Shown: positions 1 to 8,415 of the stretch, piece by piece
Position numbering within the stretch: the first letter of the stretch is position 1
Layout of the letters: each line of letters opens with the position of its first letter
Source of the DNA: Rhodophyticola sp017644125
GTDB lineage: Bacteria; Pseudomonadota; Alphaproteobacteria; Rhodobacterales; Rhodobacteraceae
Strand: one strand, 5' to 3'
NCBI RefSeq assembly: GCF_042140125.1
Contig: NZ_CP159473.1
DNA length: 64,000 nt
Translations under genes and position numbers: made by a program
Notes under the pieces: generated by a model
Databases searched by the model: none
What the model was told of the DNA's origin: nothing
What the model saw: the letters and a program-made list of their open reading frames with translations, nothing else

Positions 1-1
1 G

Positions 2-1837
2 ATCAGCCCAATGCGCGTCCTCTACCAGAAGCACCGCATTGCGTCCGCTGACAGAGGCTATGGCGGCAAGGAATGCATCCGCGAGCCACTGGAATTTTCT
101 TTCGCGCGGGGTCTCGATCCAATTCCGATCATCTCCAAGCATGCCCAATAAGCTCGCAAGCGGCGGCAGGAAGCGCTCGGTCAGGCCTTGCGAGGCAAGT
201 GTTTGCTTCAATCGCTCGAATACGGCCGCGGGCTCCGACGCGTCTTGCGTTTCGAACAGCGCACACAATGGCTCTTTGAAACGTTCGAAACCGCTGCCAC
301 TTTCTCCGGGGGTGAACTGAACACGCAGCACATTTTCTTCTTCTTCGAACCTTTTGAAGAATTCGTGAACAAGCCGAGACTTTCCGATACCGGGTTCGCC
401 GATCACGACGGCTGCGCGCGGTCCATCAGATCGGAGAGTGTTCGAGAGTGCCTGAATCTCGGCCTGTCTTCCGACGAACCGACCAAGCCCGCGGGCCTTG
501 CGGATATCAAAACCGCCACGACCCCTAGCCTCTCCGGAAAGCCGCCACACAGCGACCGCGTCAGAACCGGTTTCAACAGACGGCATCGGCCTAGAGGCAA
601 AGACACCGCGGCACGCCAAGTCGACAGGTTCCGTCATGGTGACGGTCCCCATCTCAGTGTTCTCAACGATGCTCTGCGCCACGTAGGTCAGCGGCAGAAC
701 CTCCGAGTCTGTACCGATCAGGGCGCGGCCGGCGTGGAGGCCCACCGCACTATTCTGTTGAGCGATCTCAAATGCAGCCAATGCCGCGGAGAGCGCAGGG
801 CTCTCATCAGCTCGCCCGGCACCAAAAACGCAGGATACGTGATGGCCCGCTCGCCCAACGATCTTGCCGCCTTCGCGCCTGATCGCTTCTTCTATGTTCG
901 CCAACGCCGCACGGCTCAGGGCTTCTGCGTTCTCCGGATCGGTATCGCGCAGTGCAGCCAGAAGCCGCTCAGACACAACGTGCATCACCGCAACATGCCG
1001 CAAATGAACAGGTGAGCCTGGATCGTCGTTCACTGAAATGGAATCGATCGTGTCATGCTCCGACGCGCCAAGTGAATCCGAAGCCGGTTCGACAGCGGCT
1101 TGCGGCGCGGGCGCATGAGCAGCCGAACGCACTTCCTTGAACAAGGCCTGCGTGGCCGGTTCGACCTCGACCGACAGTTCCGCTCGAATGCGTTTGCTGG
1201 CGGCATGAAAGGCGTCCAACGCTGCGTTTCTGCGCCCCTGGCGTGACAACGCAACCATGAGCATCCGCAATGCGCCTTCATCATAGTTGTCCAGCAAGAG
1301 ATGCATCCGGGCCAGGCTCTCAAGCTCAACGTGGTTGTGCGTTTCGAGCCCCCGCTGCTCTGCTTGTTCCAGCCAAATCACGAAACGTTGGCGCAGCTCC
1401 GCCCGTCGTGCGTGAACCAGATCTTCGATCTCGGGTTCAAACCCCGAAAGACCGTCCAGCGGCATGCCGCTTGGCGCGTCGGCCAAGAGCCCAGCCTCTT
1501 CGAGGCGGTCCATGTCCAGGGATACCCGGTCACGGCGCAGCTTGAGCCAACCGGGTGTTACTTCCAATGCCTCGACATGGGACGGACCCAAGGTGGTACG
1601 AAGCCGGAAGATCGCCTGACGAAGCGAAGTGCGGGACTGCTCTTCCGCCTGCAGCGGCCAGATCAGTGACGCGAGATGGGATCGGCTGATGGCACGGTCG
1701 ATATCAAGCGCGAGAAGTGCCAGGATCAACTCAACCCGACGCGTCGGCAAACGAACCGGTACGCCATCGATGCGCGCTTCAAAGACCCCAAAGAGGTTGA
1801 TTTCGAGCTTGTCCACAGAGTTCCGGTCTTGAAGCAT
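2..1837 (-). CDS. SARP-type regulator with cyclase-like and AAA ATPase domains (3' truncated)
   Basis: Open reading frame of 612 codons that runs off the left edge, read from an ATG at 1837. The first ~230 residues look like a SARP/BTAD DNA-binding and bacterial transcriptional activation region (winged-helix start LEINLFGVFEARIDG, then a TPR-like BTAD with LARMHLLLDNYDEGALRML). Residues ~270-430 resemble a degenerate class III adenylate cyclase homology domain. After it comes a P-loop ATPase: Walker A GEPGIGKSR at residues 480-488 and a Walker B-like AVLLVEDAHWAD near residue 597. The family (large ATP-dependent SARP/LuxR-like activators) usually carries TPR repeats after the ATPase, which would lie outside the window. 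Frames on the plus strand over the same interval are antisense shadows. The target genes are unknown; it is divergent from the GNAT gene. Confidence 0.8.
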   Translation of the reverse strand, partial: MLQDRNSVDKLEINLFGVFEARIDGVPVRLPTRRVELILALLALDIDRAISRSHLASLIWPLQAEEQSRTSLRQAIFRLRTTLGPSHVEALEVTPGWLKLRRDRVSLDMDRLEEAGLLADAPSGMPLDGLSGFEPEIEDLVHARRAELRQRFVIWLEQAEQRGLETHNHVELESLARMHLLLDNYDEGALRMLMVALSRQGRRNAALDAFHAASKRIRAELSVEVEPATQALFKEVRSAAHAPAPQAAVEPASDSLGASEHDTIDSISVNDDPGSPVHLRHVAVMHVVSERLLAALRDTDPENAEALSRAALANIEEAIRREGGKIVGRAGHHVSCVFGAGRADESPALSAALAAFEIAQQNSAVGLHAGRALIGTDSEVLPLTYVAQSIVENTEMGTVTMTEPVDLACRGVFASRPMPSVETGSDAVAVWRLSGEARGRGGFDIRKARGLGRFVGRQAEIQALSNTLRSDGPRAAVVIGEPGIGKSRLVHEFFKRFEEEENVLRVQFTPGESGSGFERFKEPLCALFETQDASEPAAVFERLKQTLASQGLTERFLPPLASLLGMLGDDRNWIETPRERKFQWLADAFLAAIASVSGRNAVLLVEDAHWAD

Positions 1838-2153
1838 TGAGGTCTCCGACGTCTGCATCATACGCCGTCCATTGGGGCCGCACAGAGTTCCGGCAAACGC
1901 CGTTGCAGCGACTCAGACGTTGTCGCGTGCTGGAGCATAGAACAGCAGCGACATTAGGTTAGCGTTGGCAGCTTCGCAAACGGAGGCCGTTTGACTGAGC
2001 TGGAATTAACGCTCCCGTCACGCCGCCCGAACGAGGAATGAACGGGTCCGAGGCATTCGGTCATAAATTCGGAAATTCGAGTGGCGGCACTCAAGCGGTG
2101 CCACGTCGGAGAGCGCTTGCCAGAGCTATGAAAGTGACTGGCGGAGACTGAAA
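1838..2153. other. Divergent intergenic region
   Basis: 316 bases between the regulator start and the GNAT start, with no supportable gene. It must carry the promoters for both divergent units. I see a GGAG Shine-Dalgarno at about 2142 for the downstream GNAT gene but no convincing palindrome. Confidence 0.5.
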
Positions 2154-2750
2154 ATGACACCTAAGCAGTTTCGCGTTAATCGCGGTCACTCTGACGTCAG
2201 AATACGGCCTGCCGTTCCTGACGACGCTCCGAATGTCGCGGAGGTCGAACGATCGGCGGCGCAGCTTTTCAGCAAGATCCCATCGCTTTGGTGGCTGGCG
2301 CAGCACTGCGCATCCGCCGAAGAATGGGCGTCATACCTTGCCAGAAGCGACTCTTCTCTCGTGGCGCAGAACCACAACGACGGCGTTGTTGGCTTCCTGG
2401 GCGCGAGCGTCATTGATCGCCATCTGCACATCGACGAGTTGTCGGTGAGGCACGGGATGCAGCGAAGGGGCATCGGTCGGCAGCTGGTTGATCAGTGTCT
2501 TGAACAGGCGAGATCGTCCGGAATGGTGGCGATAACGCTAACGACCTATCGCGACGTTCCGTGGAACGCGCCCTGGTATCTACGCCTTGGCTTTTGCATT
2601 GTCGGCGAGGAGCAGATGCCGATCTTTCTCAGAGATCGGCTCAACTCCGATCACGAAAGGGGTTTGTGCCCACCAGCGCGGGCGGCCATGTGGCAGCGGA
2701 TTCCGTCAAACGAAGCCAAAAGCATGAGCGAGACGTGTCGTGAACAGTGA
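2154..2750 (+). CDS. GNAT family N-acetyltransferase
   Basis: 198-residue protein with the GNAT fold: beta strand DVRIRPAVPDDAPNVAEVER near the N-terminus, then IDELSVRHGMQRRGIGRQLV, whose R-x-x-G-I-G is the acetyl-CoA pyrophosphate-binding loop (motif A), and a C-terminal WYLRLGF that matches motif B. The family transfers acetyl groups from acetyl-CoA to amines. The substrate cannot be told. The ATG at 2154 has GGAG about 8 bases upstream. It overlaps the following DUF5946 gene by 11 bases, which suggests coupled translation. Confidence 0.88.
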   Translation: MTPKQFRVNRGHSDVRIRPAVPDDAPNVAEVERSAAQLFSKIPSLWWLAQHCASAEEWASYLARSDSSLVAQNHNDGVVGFLGASVIDRHLHIDELSVRHGMQRRGIGRQLVDQCLEQARSSGMVAITLTTYRDVPWNAPWYLRLGFCIVGEEQMPIFLRDRLNSDHERGLCPPARAAMWQRIPSNEAKSMSETCREQ

Positions 2751-3273
2751 TCCATTGCCTGCATCTTATCACTCGGAGTGCCCGGGATGTGGTGCCGTTT
2801 TCAAAGACATCGACGGACCGACGCATCCTTACATGCATTCTTCACCCGCATGTTTTGCGGAGTATACCGAGTTGCTGGCATTCGAGTACAGCGATCCGGC
2901 CCTGATGCCGACCCATCGGCTGAGCGTGGATGCATTTGCGGTCCAACATCCCGGCGATGGAATATCCCGCCAAGCGATACAATCAGTGGGTCTCCATCTC
3001 GCGCGTCTCGCCGTGCAACTTCAGCATCTCCATGTGCCCAATCGGGCTACGGACATCATGTTGCTTCTGGGCAAGCACAAGGGCGAGTTGGAAGCCTTGT
3101 CACCGCCCATGGCATTCTCGATGACGATCGCCGATTTGCGGGCAGATGCCGGTACGCCAGCCCATATCCGCGCTGTTACGAATTGGGCGAAATCCGCTTG
3201 GGCAGACTGGAGCGAACATCACGATTACATTCTTGACTGGGCCGGGCATCACCTATCGGGCGCGAAGAGATAG
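2740..3273 (+). CDS. DUF5946 family protein
   Basis: 177 residues starting at a GTG inside the end of the GNAT gene. The N-terminal ECPGCGAVF is a CxxC metal-binding knuckle, followed by GPTHPYMHSSPACFAEY and HRLSVDAFAVQHPG, the conserved blocks I associate with DUF5946. This family is cytoplasmic and uncharacterised. The paired Cys residues and several His suggest a bound metal. No enzymatic role can be assigned. The next ~205 bases (3274-3478) carry no clear gene. Confidence 0.8.
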   Translation: MNSDPLPASYHSECPGCGAVFKDIDGPTHPYMHSSPACFAEYTELLAFEYSDPALMPTHRLSVDAFAVQHPGDGISRQAIQSVGLHLARLAVQLQHLHVPNRATDIMLLLGKHKGELEALSPPMAFSMTIADLRADAGTPAHIRAVTNWAKSAWADWSEHHDYILDWAGHHLSGAKR

Positions 3274-3478
3274 ATGAAACTCCTCCTAAAAATTCGGTGC
3301 GGTCTTTCTGGCCTTTTGCGCCGCTTCTGCAACCTCGGTCCAAAATTCTTCGAGGGAGACTCTGGAATGCAACCGCGAATGGAAGGGCTAACATGAATTC
3401 TGACTCTCCGACATCGCGTTCGAATACTGGCCAACCCTTCTCGCACTTTCAACCGATCCAGCTTCACGAGGACCAAAG

Positions 3479-4390
3479 ATGCCGCTTCACCCAGATGCCC
3501 GTGCCCTGATTGGCGAACCAAGGCCACAGCCGCGCGATTGGGACGTCGCCGAAGTGCGGGCAGCGGAATTCAAGTCAATCCCACTTGGTGGTCAACCTGT
3601 TGCTGTGGCCTCGGTAGAGGACCTTGATATCCCCGGTCACCCAGAGCTGAGCATCACGCACTATGCGCCGATGGATCGGGATCAAGGCCCCGGAATCATC
3701 TGGTTTCCGGGAGGTGGCTTCGTTTGTCCACCAACTGCGTATGATCGGTCGATGAGGCGACTGTGTCGAGAGTCCAAGCGGGACGTCTTTCTTGCGCACT
3801 ACCGTCTTGCTCCCGAACACCCGTTTCCGGCCCAGTACGAAGACGCGCCCGTTCTGTTCCAACACGCGCTGCAATATGCGACCAGAAAAAGTCCTACCGA
3901 GGCCTTGCTCCATGTTGGTGGAGACAGCTCCGGGGGCAACATCGCCGCAACATTGGCGCTTCATGCCGATCGTGAAGCAAAGAAACACATCGCTTCGGTC
4001 AGCCTTATCTATCCGATGTTGGATGCCACCTGCAGTCAGCCTTCATACCAAACCTACGCGGAGGGATACGGGTTCACGGCAAGAAAGTCAGAATGGTACT
4101 TTCGGCAATGGATTGCCCAATCGGAAGTGCGAGATCCACGTGCATCACCTTATTGGGTAGAAGACCTCTCGAACTTTGGTCGTTGTTTTGTTGCCTCTGC
4201 CGAATGCGATCCGCTCCGCGATGAGGCCGAGGCATTCGCAGGACGCTTGATCGCTGCCGGAAACGATTGTCGGGTGAAGCGATATGAAGGCATGATACAC
4301 GGCTTTTTTCAGATGCCGGGTGTCCTTCAAGGCGGTGAGGCGCTGATTGTGGACTTGGCGCGTTACCTTGAAAGAGGAGCGGTTGCGTAA
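3479..4390 (+). CDS. alpha/beta hydrolase, hormone-sensitive-lipase-like esterase
   Basis: 303 residues of the alpha/beta hydrolase fold. The nucleophile elbow is GGDSSGGN with Ser150. The acid is probably the Asp of AECDPLRDEAE and the base the His of GMIHGFF, in the usual HSL order. The oxyanion-hole motif, normally HGGG, reads WFPGGGF here, so its leading His is replaced by Pro. YRLAPEHPFPAQYED is the family lid-adjacent block. It probably hydrolyses a small ester or acyl compound in the cytoplasm. An AGGACCAAAG ribosome-binding stretch precedes the ATG. Confidence 0.87.
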   Translation: MPLHPDARALIGEPRPQPRDWDVAEVRAAEFKSIPLGGQPVAVASVEDLDIPGHPELSITHYAPMDRDQGPGIIWFPGGGFVCPPTAYDRSMRRLCRESKRDVFLAHYRLAPEHPFPAQYEDAPVLFQHALQYATRKSPTEALLHVGGDSSGGNIAATLALHADREAKKHIASVSLIYPMLDATCSQPSYQTYAEGYGFTARKSEWYFRQWIAQSEVRDPRASPYWVEDLSNFGRCFVASAECDPLRDEAEAFAGRLIAAGNDCRVKRYEGMIHGFFQMPGVLQGGEALIVDLARYLERGAVA

Positions 4391-4532
4391 GCATGTCTGC
4401 CGCTTTGTTGGGTTCAACCATGACCGTATGCAATCGAGCAATATTGCCGACTAAGTGGCGCGGCGGGGACGAATGGCAGGTCTTGCGATGCGGCTGCTTA
4501 TCAAATCAGCTTTATGCAGAGGTTAGAAGTGC

Positions 4533-5246
4533 ATGATATCGAATGAATTATTCTACGGGCCCGATCTTGCGGCCATACATGCAGACCACCATGAGGCCTT
4601 GGCCCGCGCCGCGGCTGGCGTTCTGTTGCCGCCGATGCCAAGCGCAGGCCGCGTCTTGGACCTCGGGTGTGGCGCTGGACGACTATCCTTGATGCTCGCG
4701 GCGGACCAGCACGAGGTCGTCGGCCTCGACCTCTCGCCTGCATTGTTGTCCATCGCCCGGCGGCGCGTGCCCTCGGGGCGCTTTGAAGAAGGCGACATAC
4801 TGTCCGCGGACTTCGGCACTGTGGATGCAATCGCCGCAATCGGCGAGGTGGTGAACTACGCAACAGCCACTGGGGGCCGCGGCGCTTTGGAGACTCTGTT
4901 TCGTCGTGCGCGCGAAAGCTTGCCACTCCGAGGTCGATTCCTGTTCGACTGCGCTGGTCCCAATCGTCATGGGCAAGGCGAATGCGTCTGGTCTGAGAAG
5001 CCGGACAGCTTCGTCGCGATGCAGGCCTCTGTGCGGGACGACATCGTTACCCGAAAAATCGTAACTTTCATTGGGCGCGACAGCGGTTGGGAAAAGTCCA
5101 GCGAAGTTCACCGCCTGCACACCTACGAGCCTGCCGAGGTTTGCAGAATGTTGGAAGAAACAGGCTTTGAGGTGCAACGTCTGTCGGGGTATGGCGAGGC
5201 TCGATTGCCGAACGGCCTTCATCCGTTTCTTGCAACAGCCGTTTGA
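4533..5246 (+). CDS. class I SAM-dependent methyltransferase
   Basis: 237 residues. Motif I GRVLDLGCGAGRLSLML (residues ~38-54) is the SAM-binding loop. EVVGLDLSPALL follows, with the acidic residue at the end of beta 2, and FLFDCAGP forms the later strand. The C-terminal AEVCRMLEETGFEV is the helix typical of Methyltransf_11/25 proteins. The methyl acceptor is unknown. It stands alone between the esterase and the toxin-antitoxin pair. Confidence 0.85.
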   Translation: MISNELFYGPDLAAIHADHHEALARAAAGVLLPPMPSAGRVLDLGCGAGRLSLMLAADQHEVVGLDLSPALLSIARRRVPSGRFEEGDILSADFGTVDAIAAIGEVVNYATATGGRGALETLFRRARESLPLRGRFLFDCAGPNRHGQGECVWSEKPDSFVAMQASVRDDIVTRKIVTFIGRDSGWEKSSEVHRLHTYEPAEVCRMLEETGFEVQRLSGYGEARLPNGLHPFLATAV

Positions 5247-5544
5247 CTAGCCTGGCTCCTCACTGAATCGGTCGGACCTGACAGCGGTAAAGTGTCCAAG
5301 TCCGTCGTTGGAGCACAGTTTTCAAGTTCGGCTCATGAACCGATACGGAGGTCCCATTATCGTTACCGCTTAAGGCCAGAATGCGATTGCGTGGTTCTGG
5401 GTCAGACCAGCGGGCGTACGCATGTCCAAGATGAGTCAAACCTGCACGAACGCCCGTGTTCGACTTGGCGGTAACACAAGGTAGCTGTAGCATGCGGCAG
5501 CGGCCCGGAGCAGCAACGAACTTGACTGTGCAACTGGCAAAAAA
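5247..5544. other. Intergenic stretch upstream of the toxin-antitoxin operon
   Basis: About 300 bases without a supportable gene on either strand. I see no RNA gene. A minus-strand frame of ~105 codons crosses it but has no family features and runs over the MqsRA operator, so I regard it as chance. Confidence 0.4.
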
Positions 5545-5591
5545 ACACCATAGTGGTGTCTCTTGAAAAAACACCATAATGGTGCTATGTG
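5545..5591 (+). promoter_or_regulatory. mqsRA promoter/operator with two palindromes
   Basis: Two near-identical palindromes, ACACCATAGTGGTGT (5545-5559) and ACACCATAATGGTGC (5571-5585), lie 26 bases apart centre to centre just ahead of the toxin start. A possible promoter interleaves with the second one: TTGAAA at 5563-5568 and TATGTG at 5586-5591 with a 17-base spacer. Repeated dyads in front of a type II pair are the expected binding sites for the antitoxin. That MqsA binds them is inference from the family. Confidence 0.65.
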
Positions 5592-5598
5592 AGGACTC

Positions 5599-5916
5599 GT
5601 GACTGAAAAGCGGAAGCCAACCTATGACCTGGAAGCGATCAAGTCGACCTTCAGTTCTGCAAAGAGTCTCAACGCGACCGGTTCGGCGATCCGCTCAGCA
5701 GCACAACTTGGGTTTGGAAGCGCCGAGATTGTTGAGGTTATCCAATCCATCGACAGACGCGACTTTCAGAAGTCGATGACTTCCTATGCCGATCATCGCG
5801 TGTGGCAGGATGTCTACTACGTGCCCTCAGATGTGGGCGAACTCTATGTGAAGTTCACGGCGGACGTTGTGAGTGAGTTTTTGTTGTTGTCCTTTAAGGA
5901 GAAAGACAATGGCTGA
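5599..5916 (+). CDS. mqsR: MqsR-like toxin (RNA interferase)
   Basis: 105 residues from a GTG start with GAGG just upstream. The sequence PTYDLEAIKSTF, AAQLGFGSAEIVEVIQSI and DRRDFQKSMTSYADHRVWQDVYYV matches the MqsR family. MqsR proteins have a RelE/YoeB-like fold and cleave mRNA; in E. coli the preferred site is GCU. The toxin comes first and overlaps the antitoxin start by 8 bases, the gene order typical of mqsRA and opposite to most type II systems. Confidence 0.88.
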   Translation: MTEKRKPTYDLEAIKSTFSSAKSLNATGSAIRSAAQLGFGSAEIVEVIQSIDRRDFQKSMTSYADHRVWQDVYYVPSDVGELYVKFTADVVSEFLLLSFKEKDNG

Positions 5917-6346
5917 TACAGTTGAAAATCATCCCGTGTGCCCCGAAACAGGGGCTCCGATGTATCGGGATACGAGACCTATGACGATCGTCTACAAGGG
6001 CGAGACAGCCACGTTCGACATGCCTGGTTGGTATTGTGATGCAAGCGATGAAAGCATCCATGACGGTTCGGACATGAAAGTGTCTGACCGTGCACTGACA
6101 GAGCTCAAGGCAAAAGTTGAAGGACGGTTGGCGCCCAAGACCGTTCGTCGAATCCGCAAGCGCCTGAAGCTGACGCAAAAAGATGCGGGACGCCTAATTG
6201 GCGGTGGGCCTAATGCGTTTCAGAAGTACGAGAGTGGCGATATTTTGGTCAGCCATGCTGTTACAAGTGCACTCTTGTTGCTGGATCGGGATCCGAGTGG
6301 CCTCGAAGTACTCCAGCAGAAGGACAAGGCGACGCACGCTGCCTGA
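5909..6346 (+). CDS. mqsA: MqsA-like antitoxin
   Basis: 145 residues if translation begins at the ATG at 5909, which has TAAGGAG six bases away; a longer in-frame extension from 5873 lacks a ribosome-binding site. The N-terminal part has CPETG and WYCD, a reduced zinc-finger layout of the MqsA type. The C-terminal half is an HTH_XRE-like DNA-binding domain (RIRKRLKLTQKDAGRLIGGG, then NAFQKYESG). MqsA binds and neutralises MqsR and represses its own promoter. The paired palindromes upstream fit that. Confidence 0.88.
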   Translation: MADTVENHPVCPETGAPMYRDTRPMTIVYKGETATFDMPGWYCDASDESIHDGSDMKVSDRALTELKAKVEGRLAPKTVRRIRKRLKLTQKDAGRLIGGGPNAFQKYESGDILVSHAVTSALLLLDRDPSGLEVLQQKDKATHAA

Positions 6347-6550
6347 AATGGCCCGCCCTGCCCCGTACATCCCTCGCAGGCTGTAAGTTAGCTCTTGGCA
6401 GTGATCCCATGGGCTTTGAATTCTGGATTGTCTATGGAACAGAATTGACGTTCGGAGGGAAAAGGGCGTTTTTCCAGTCTCCAGCTGACCTACGAATGAA
6501 CACTCTCGTGATGAATTGACGTCGAGCAAAGCTACCCACAAGCTTGTATC

Positions 6551-7115
6551 ATGGGAACCGAACCTGCAATCGAGGCGCACATCGCCGAGTATCAGGCTCT
6601 CCGAACGGAGGCCGATCAGTACTCGCAACGGATCGATAGAATTGTCGGCGTTTACTTGACCGCATTGTTTGCTATCGCCGGTTTCACACTGCGACCAGAC
6701 GCCGACTTTGACTTCTCAGAGTACATTGCCTCAGTTCAATCCTCAAATAGTCAGATGGCGCTCTTGGTGTTTGCGACTATCCTAAACTCTGCGCTCATCG
6801 TTCGGATCGTCAGCTTCTTTCTTGGCGTCCTCGCGATTACACAGTACACAAACAGCTTCCTCCGACACCGCATCTCGGAGTTGGTAGGTCAAGATGCTAT
6901 TCGTTGGGACGGTGGCCCTGCGTTTAGCGCCAAAGTGGCGCTGGATCCCGCTTAGGGCGCTGAGTCAATTCCTATTCATTCTGATAGCAGAGTTTCTGAC
7001 GGTCTTCGTTCTGATTGAAACAAGACCACTGCTGGATGCGGGTGCCCTTCTCGGCGCTTTCTACATATGTGGCTGGGTGCTCTTTGGGTTGGGCGCCGGA
7101 CTTCGATGTGGATGC
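6551..7115 (+). pseudogene. Frameshifted small membrane protein remnant
   Basis: A frame from ATG 6551 gives ~134 residues with a hydrophilic helix (AEYQALRTEADQYSQRIDRIV) and two membrane segments (VYLTALFAIAGFTL and ALLVFATILNSALIVRIVSF). It stops at 6955. An overlapping frame from ~6894 continues with two more membrane segments (ALSQFLFILIAEFLTVF and LLGAFYICGWVLFGLGAG). The hydrophobic pattern carries across the frame change, so this is probably one four-helix protein broken by a one-base shift near 6940 and truncated about 7110. No family is recognised. Two separate overlapping genes is the alternative. Confidence 0.45.
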
Positions 7116-7330
7116 TGTCTACGCATGAACCAACGCCTTCCCGTTGCCCTGCCGCCTGTTGCGGGTGTCCGACCGGCGCTTCTGGCAGGCGTCGCCATTG
7201 TCGAGCGGGCTGGCCCGGAAATGCTGCAGATACTTCAGGCGCATACCTTTGGGCACAACAGAAACCGGTTCATGGAAGAAACCAACCATCTGATCAACAC
7301 GGCGTTCGGGCTACCAGGCCCTCGCCAGAT

Positions 7331-7376
7331 GCAGTTAATTTGAGACTGGAGATGCTCGTGGTCTCAAATTAACTGC
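7331..7376. repeat. 16-bp perfect inverted repeat
   Basis: GCAGTTAATTTGAGAC at 7331-7346 is the exact reverse complement of GTCTCAAATTAACTGC at 7361-7376, with a 14-base loop. A looser third copy, GTCTTACAATTAAGTGC, lies at about 7399-7415. No U-tract follows, so it is not an obvious terminator. It sits at the junction between the broken membrane protein and a TRAP transporter fragment. That looks like the terminal repeats of lost insertion sequences, which is inference. Confidence 0.7.
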
Positions 7377-7412
7377 CCAACGTACAAAAAACGGCCGCAG
7401 TCTTACAATTAA

Positions 7413-7703
7413 GTGCCAAGTGACACCTGGACCCATGTTCATACCAGCATTCCAATTAACTCACTAGCCGACATGGACGGCATGAAAATCCGAACATTCG
7501 ATCCGTTTGGCACCAGCTTTTATCAAAAATTAGGGGCAAGCCCGATACAGATGCCGTGGGCGGAAGTTCTTCCCGCTTTGGCATCTGGTGCACTCGACGG
7601 AGTCCACACATCGGCATCTTCGGCCGTCGATGGCAAGTTCTGGGAGTTTCTGCAGGGGACTGAGTTACTTGGGCCTCAGCCACGAGCACGAGGGCGGGGA
7701 TAA
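7413..7703 (+). pseudogene. TRAP transporter DctP-type binding protein fragment
   Basis: About 65 residues (INSLADMDGMKIRTFDPFG, GASPIQMPWAEVLPALASGALDGV, GKFWEFL) match the central part of DctP-family solute-binding proteins. The family protein is about 320-340 residues with a signal peptide. Here both ends are missing and the frame soon runs into unrelated sequence. There are no adjacent DctQ/DctM genes. A dead fragment left by recombination. Confidence 0.72.
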
Positions 7704-7816
7704 CACGCGATTTGATTTTGACACGTTTGTCGTTCGACCCCGAAGAGCCGACATTGGTGCGATGCGCAGCATTTGGTACTAATGGGATGTACCGGCTGCT
7801 TCCCCCAGCAGGTTAG

Positions 7817-8134
7817 GCTGAGCGTGAGATCAATCGAGTTGACACCCGCATTGCCAATTGCACGGCGGTTGCCGGAACCTACTTGGAGCAGGCGAGAGTT
7901 TATGGCTGGCCTGAGTACGACAGTGACACAGAGCAATTTCTTCGAACCGTGCTTGATGAAGACAATGCGAACTTTGCAACCACGGCTCTGACCATCGCCC
8001 GCGCCGCTCAGCTATGCCGTATTTCCGCTGATGACCTATCAAATTGCATCGAAGAAAGAGTGAATGGAGTTTCCGAGCACTTTGTCGTTGATGTCGGGAC
8101 AGACGGCGAGATCTACGAAAACCCTGTCTGTTAG
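7817..8134 (+). pseudogene. Hypothetical protein, probably 5'-truncated
   Basis: A stop-free frame of about 105 codons with protein-like composition throughout (INRVDTRIANCTAVAGTY, EFL-type helix around TEQFLRTVLDEDNANFATTA, then EHFVVDVGTDGEIYENPV before the stop). No ATG precedes the coding-like part; a TTG at 7883 would give 83 residues. No family is recognised. Its position in a patch of remnants suggests the true 5' end has been lost, but a small intact gene from the TTG cannot be excluded. Confidence 0.35.
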
Positions 8135-8415
8135 CACATGCGGCCCATTCCTGCCATTCATATTGTCAGACCGCGCCGCAGTGCAGCTTCACCGAACCGG
8201 CCATTCGCCGCGCCCGCGAGATCGATGCGCAGCCCGAGGTCGGCAGAGCGGGACGGAGCTGCCGTTGATGTTTTTGACGTGAACCGCCGTTTTGTTCGCT
8301 TCACGACAACAGCGGAAAGGACCAAAGGCGGAAAACGTCGTTTGCCGCATGTGCAGAGTCTCCAAATTCAATAAGGCCGAACGGACATCTGTTCCGTGGT
8401 ACAGACCACGCCCTG

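Noticed and set aside
188..1015. A 275-codon plus-strand frame at the left edge
   Set aside because: It is antisense to the SARP-type regulator, whose minus-strand frame has Walker motifs and runs open through the edge; the plus frame has no domain-like features.
1433..1450. GGGTTCAAACCCC, resembling a tRNA T-arm
   Set aside because: It lies inside the regulator coding frame and no other tRNA arms can be folded around it.
3289..3390. Minus-strand tail reading RVSLEEFWTEVAEAAQKARK before a stop
   Set aside because: Plausible protein composition, but only ~33 codons after a stop, with no ATG; at most a remnant too small to name.
8138..8374. A plus-strand frame of 78 codons between the remnants and the XRE-cupin gene
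   Set aside because: Arg/Ser-rich, no domain, open on the other strand as well; resembles degenerate non-coding sequence.
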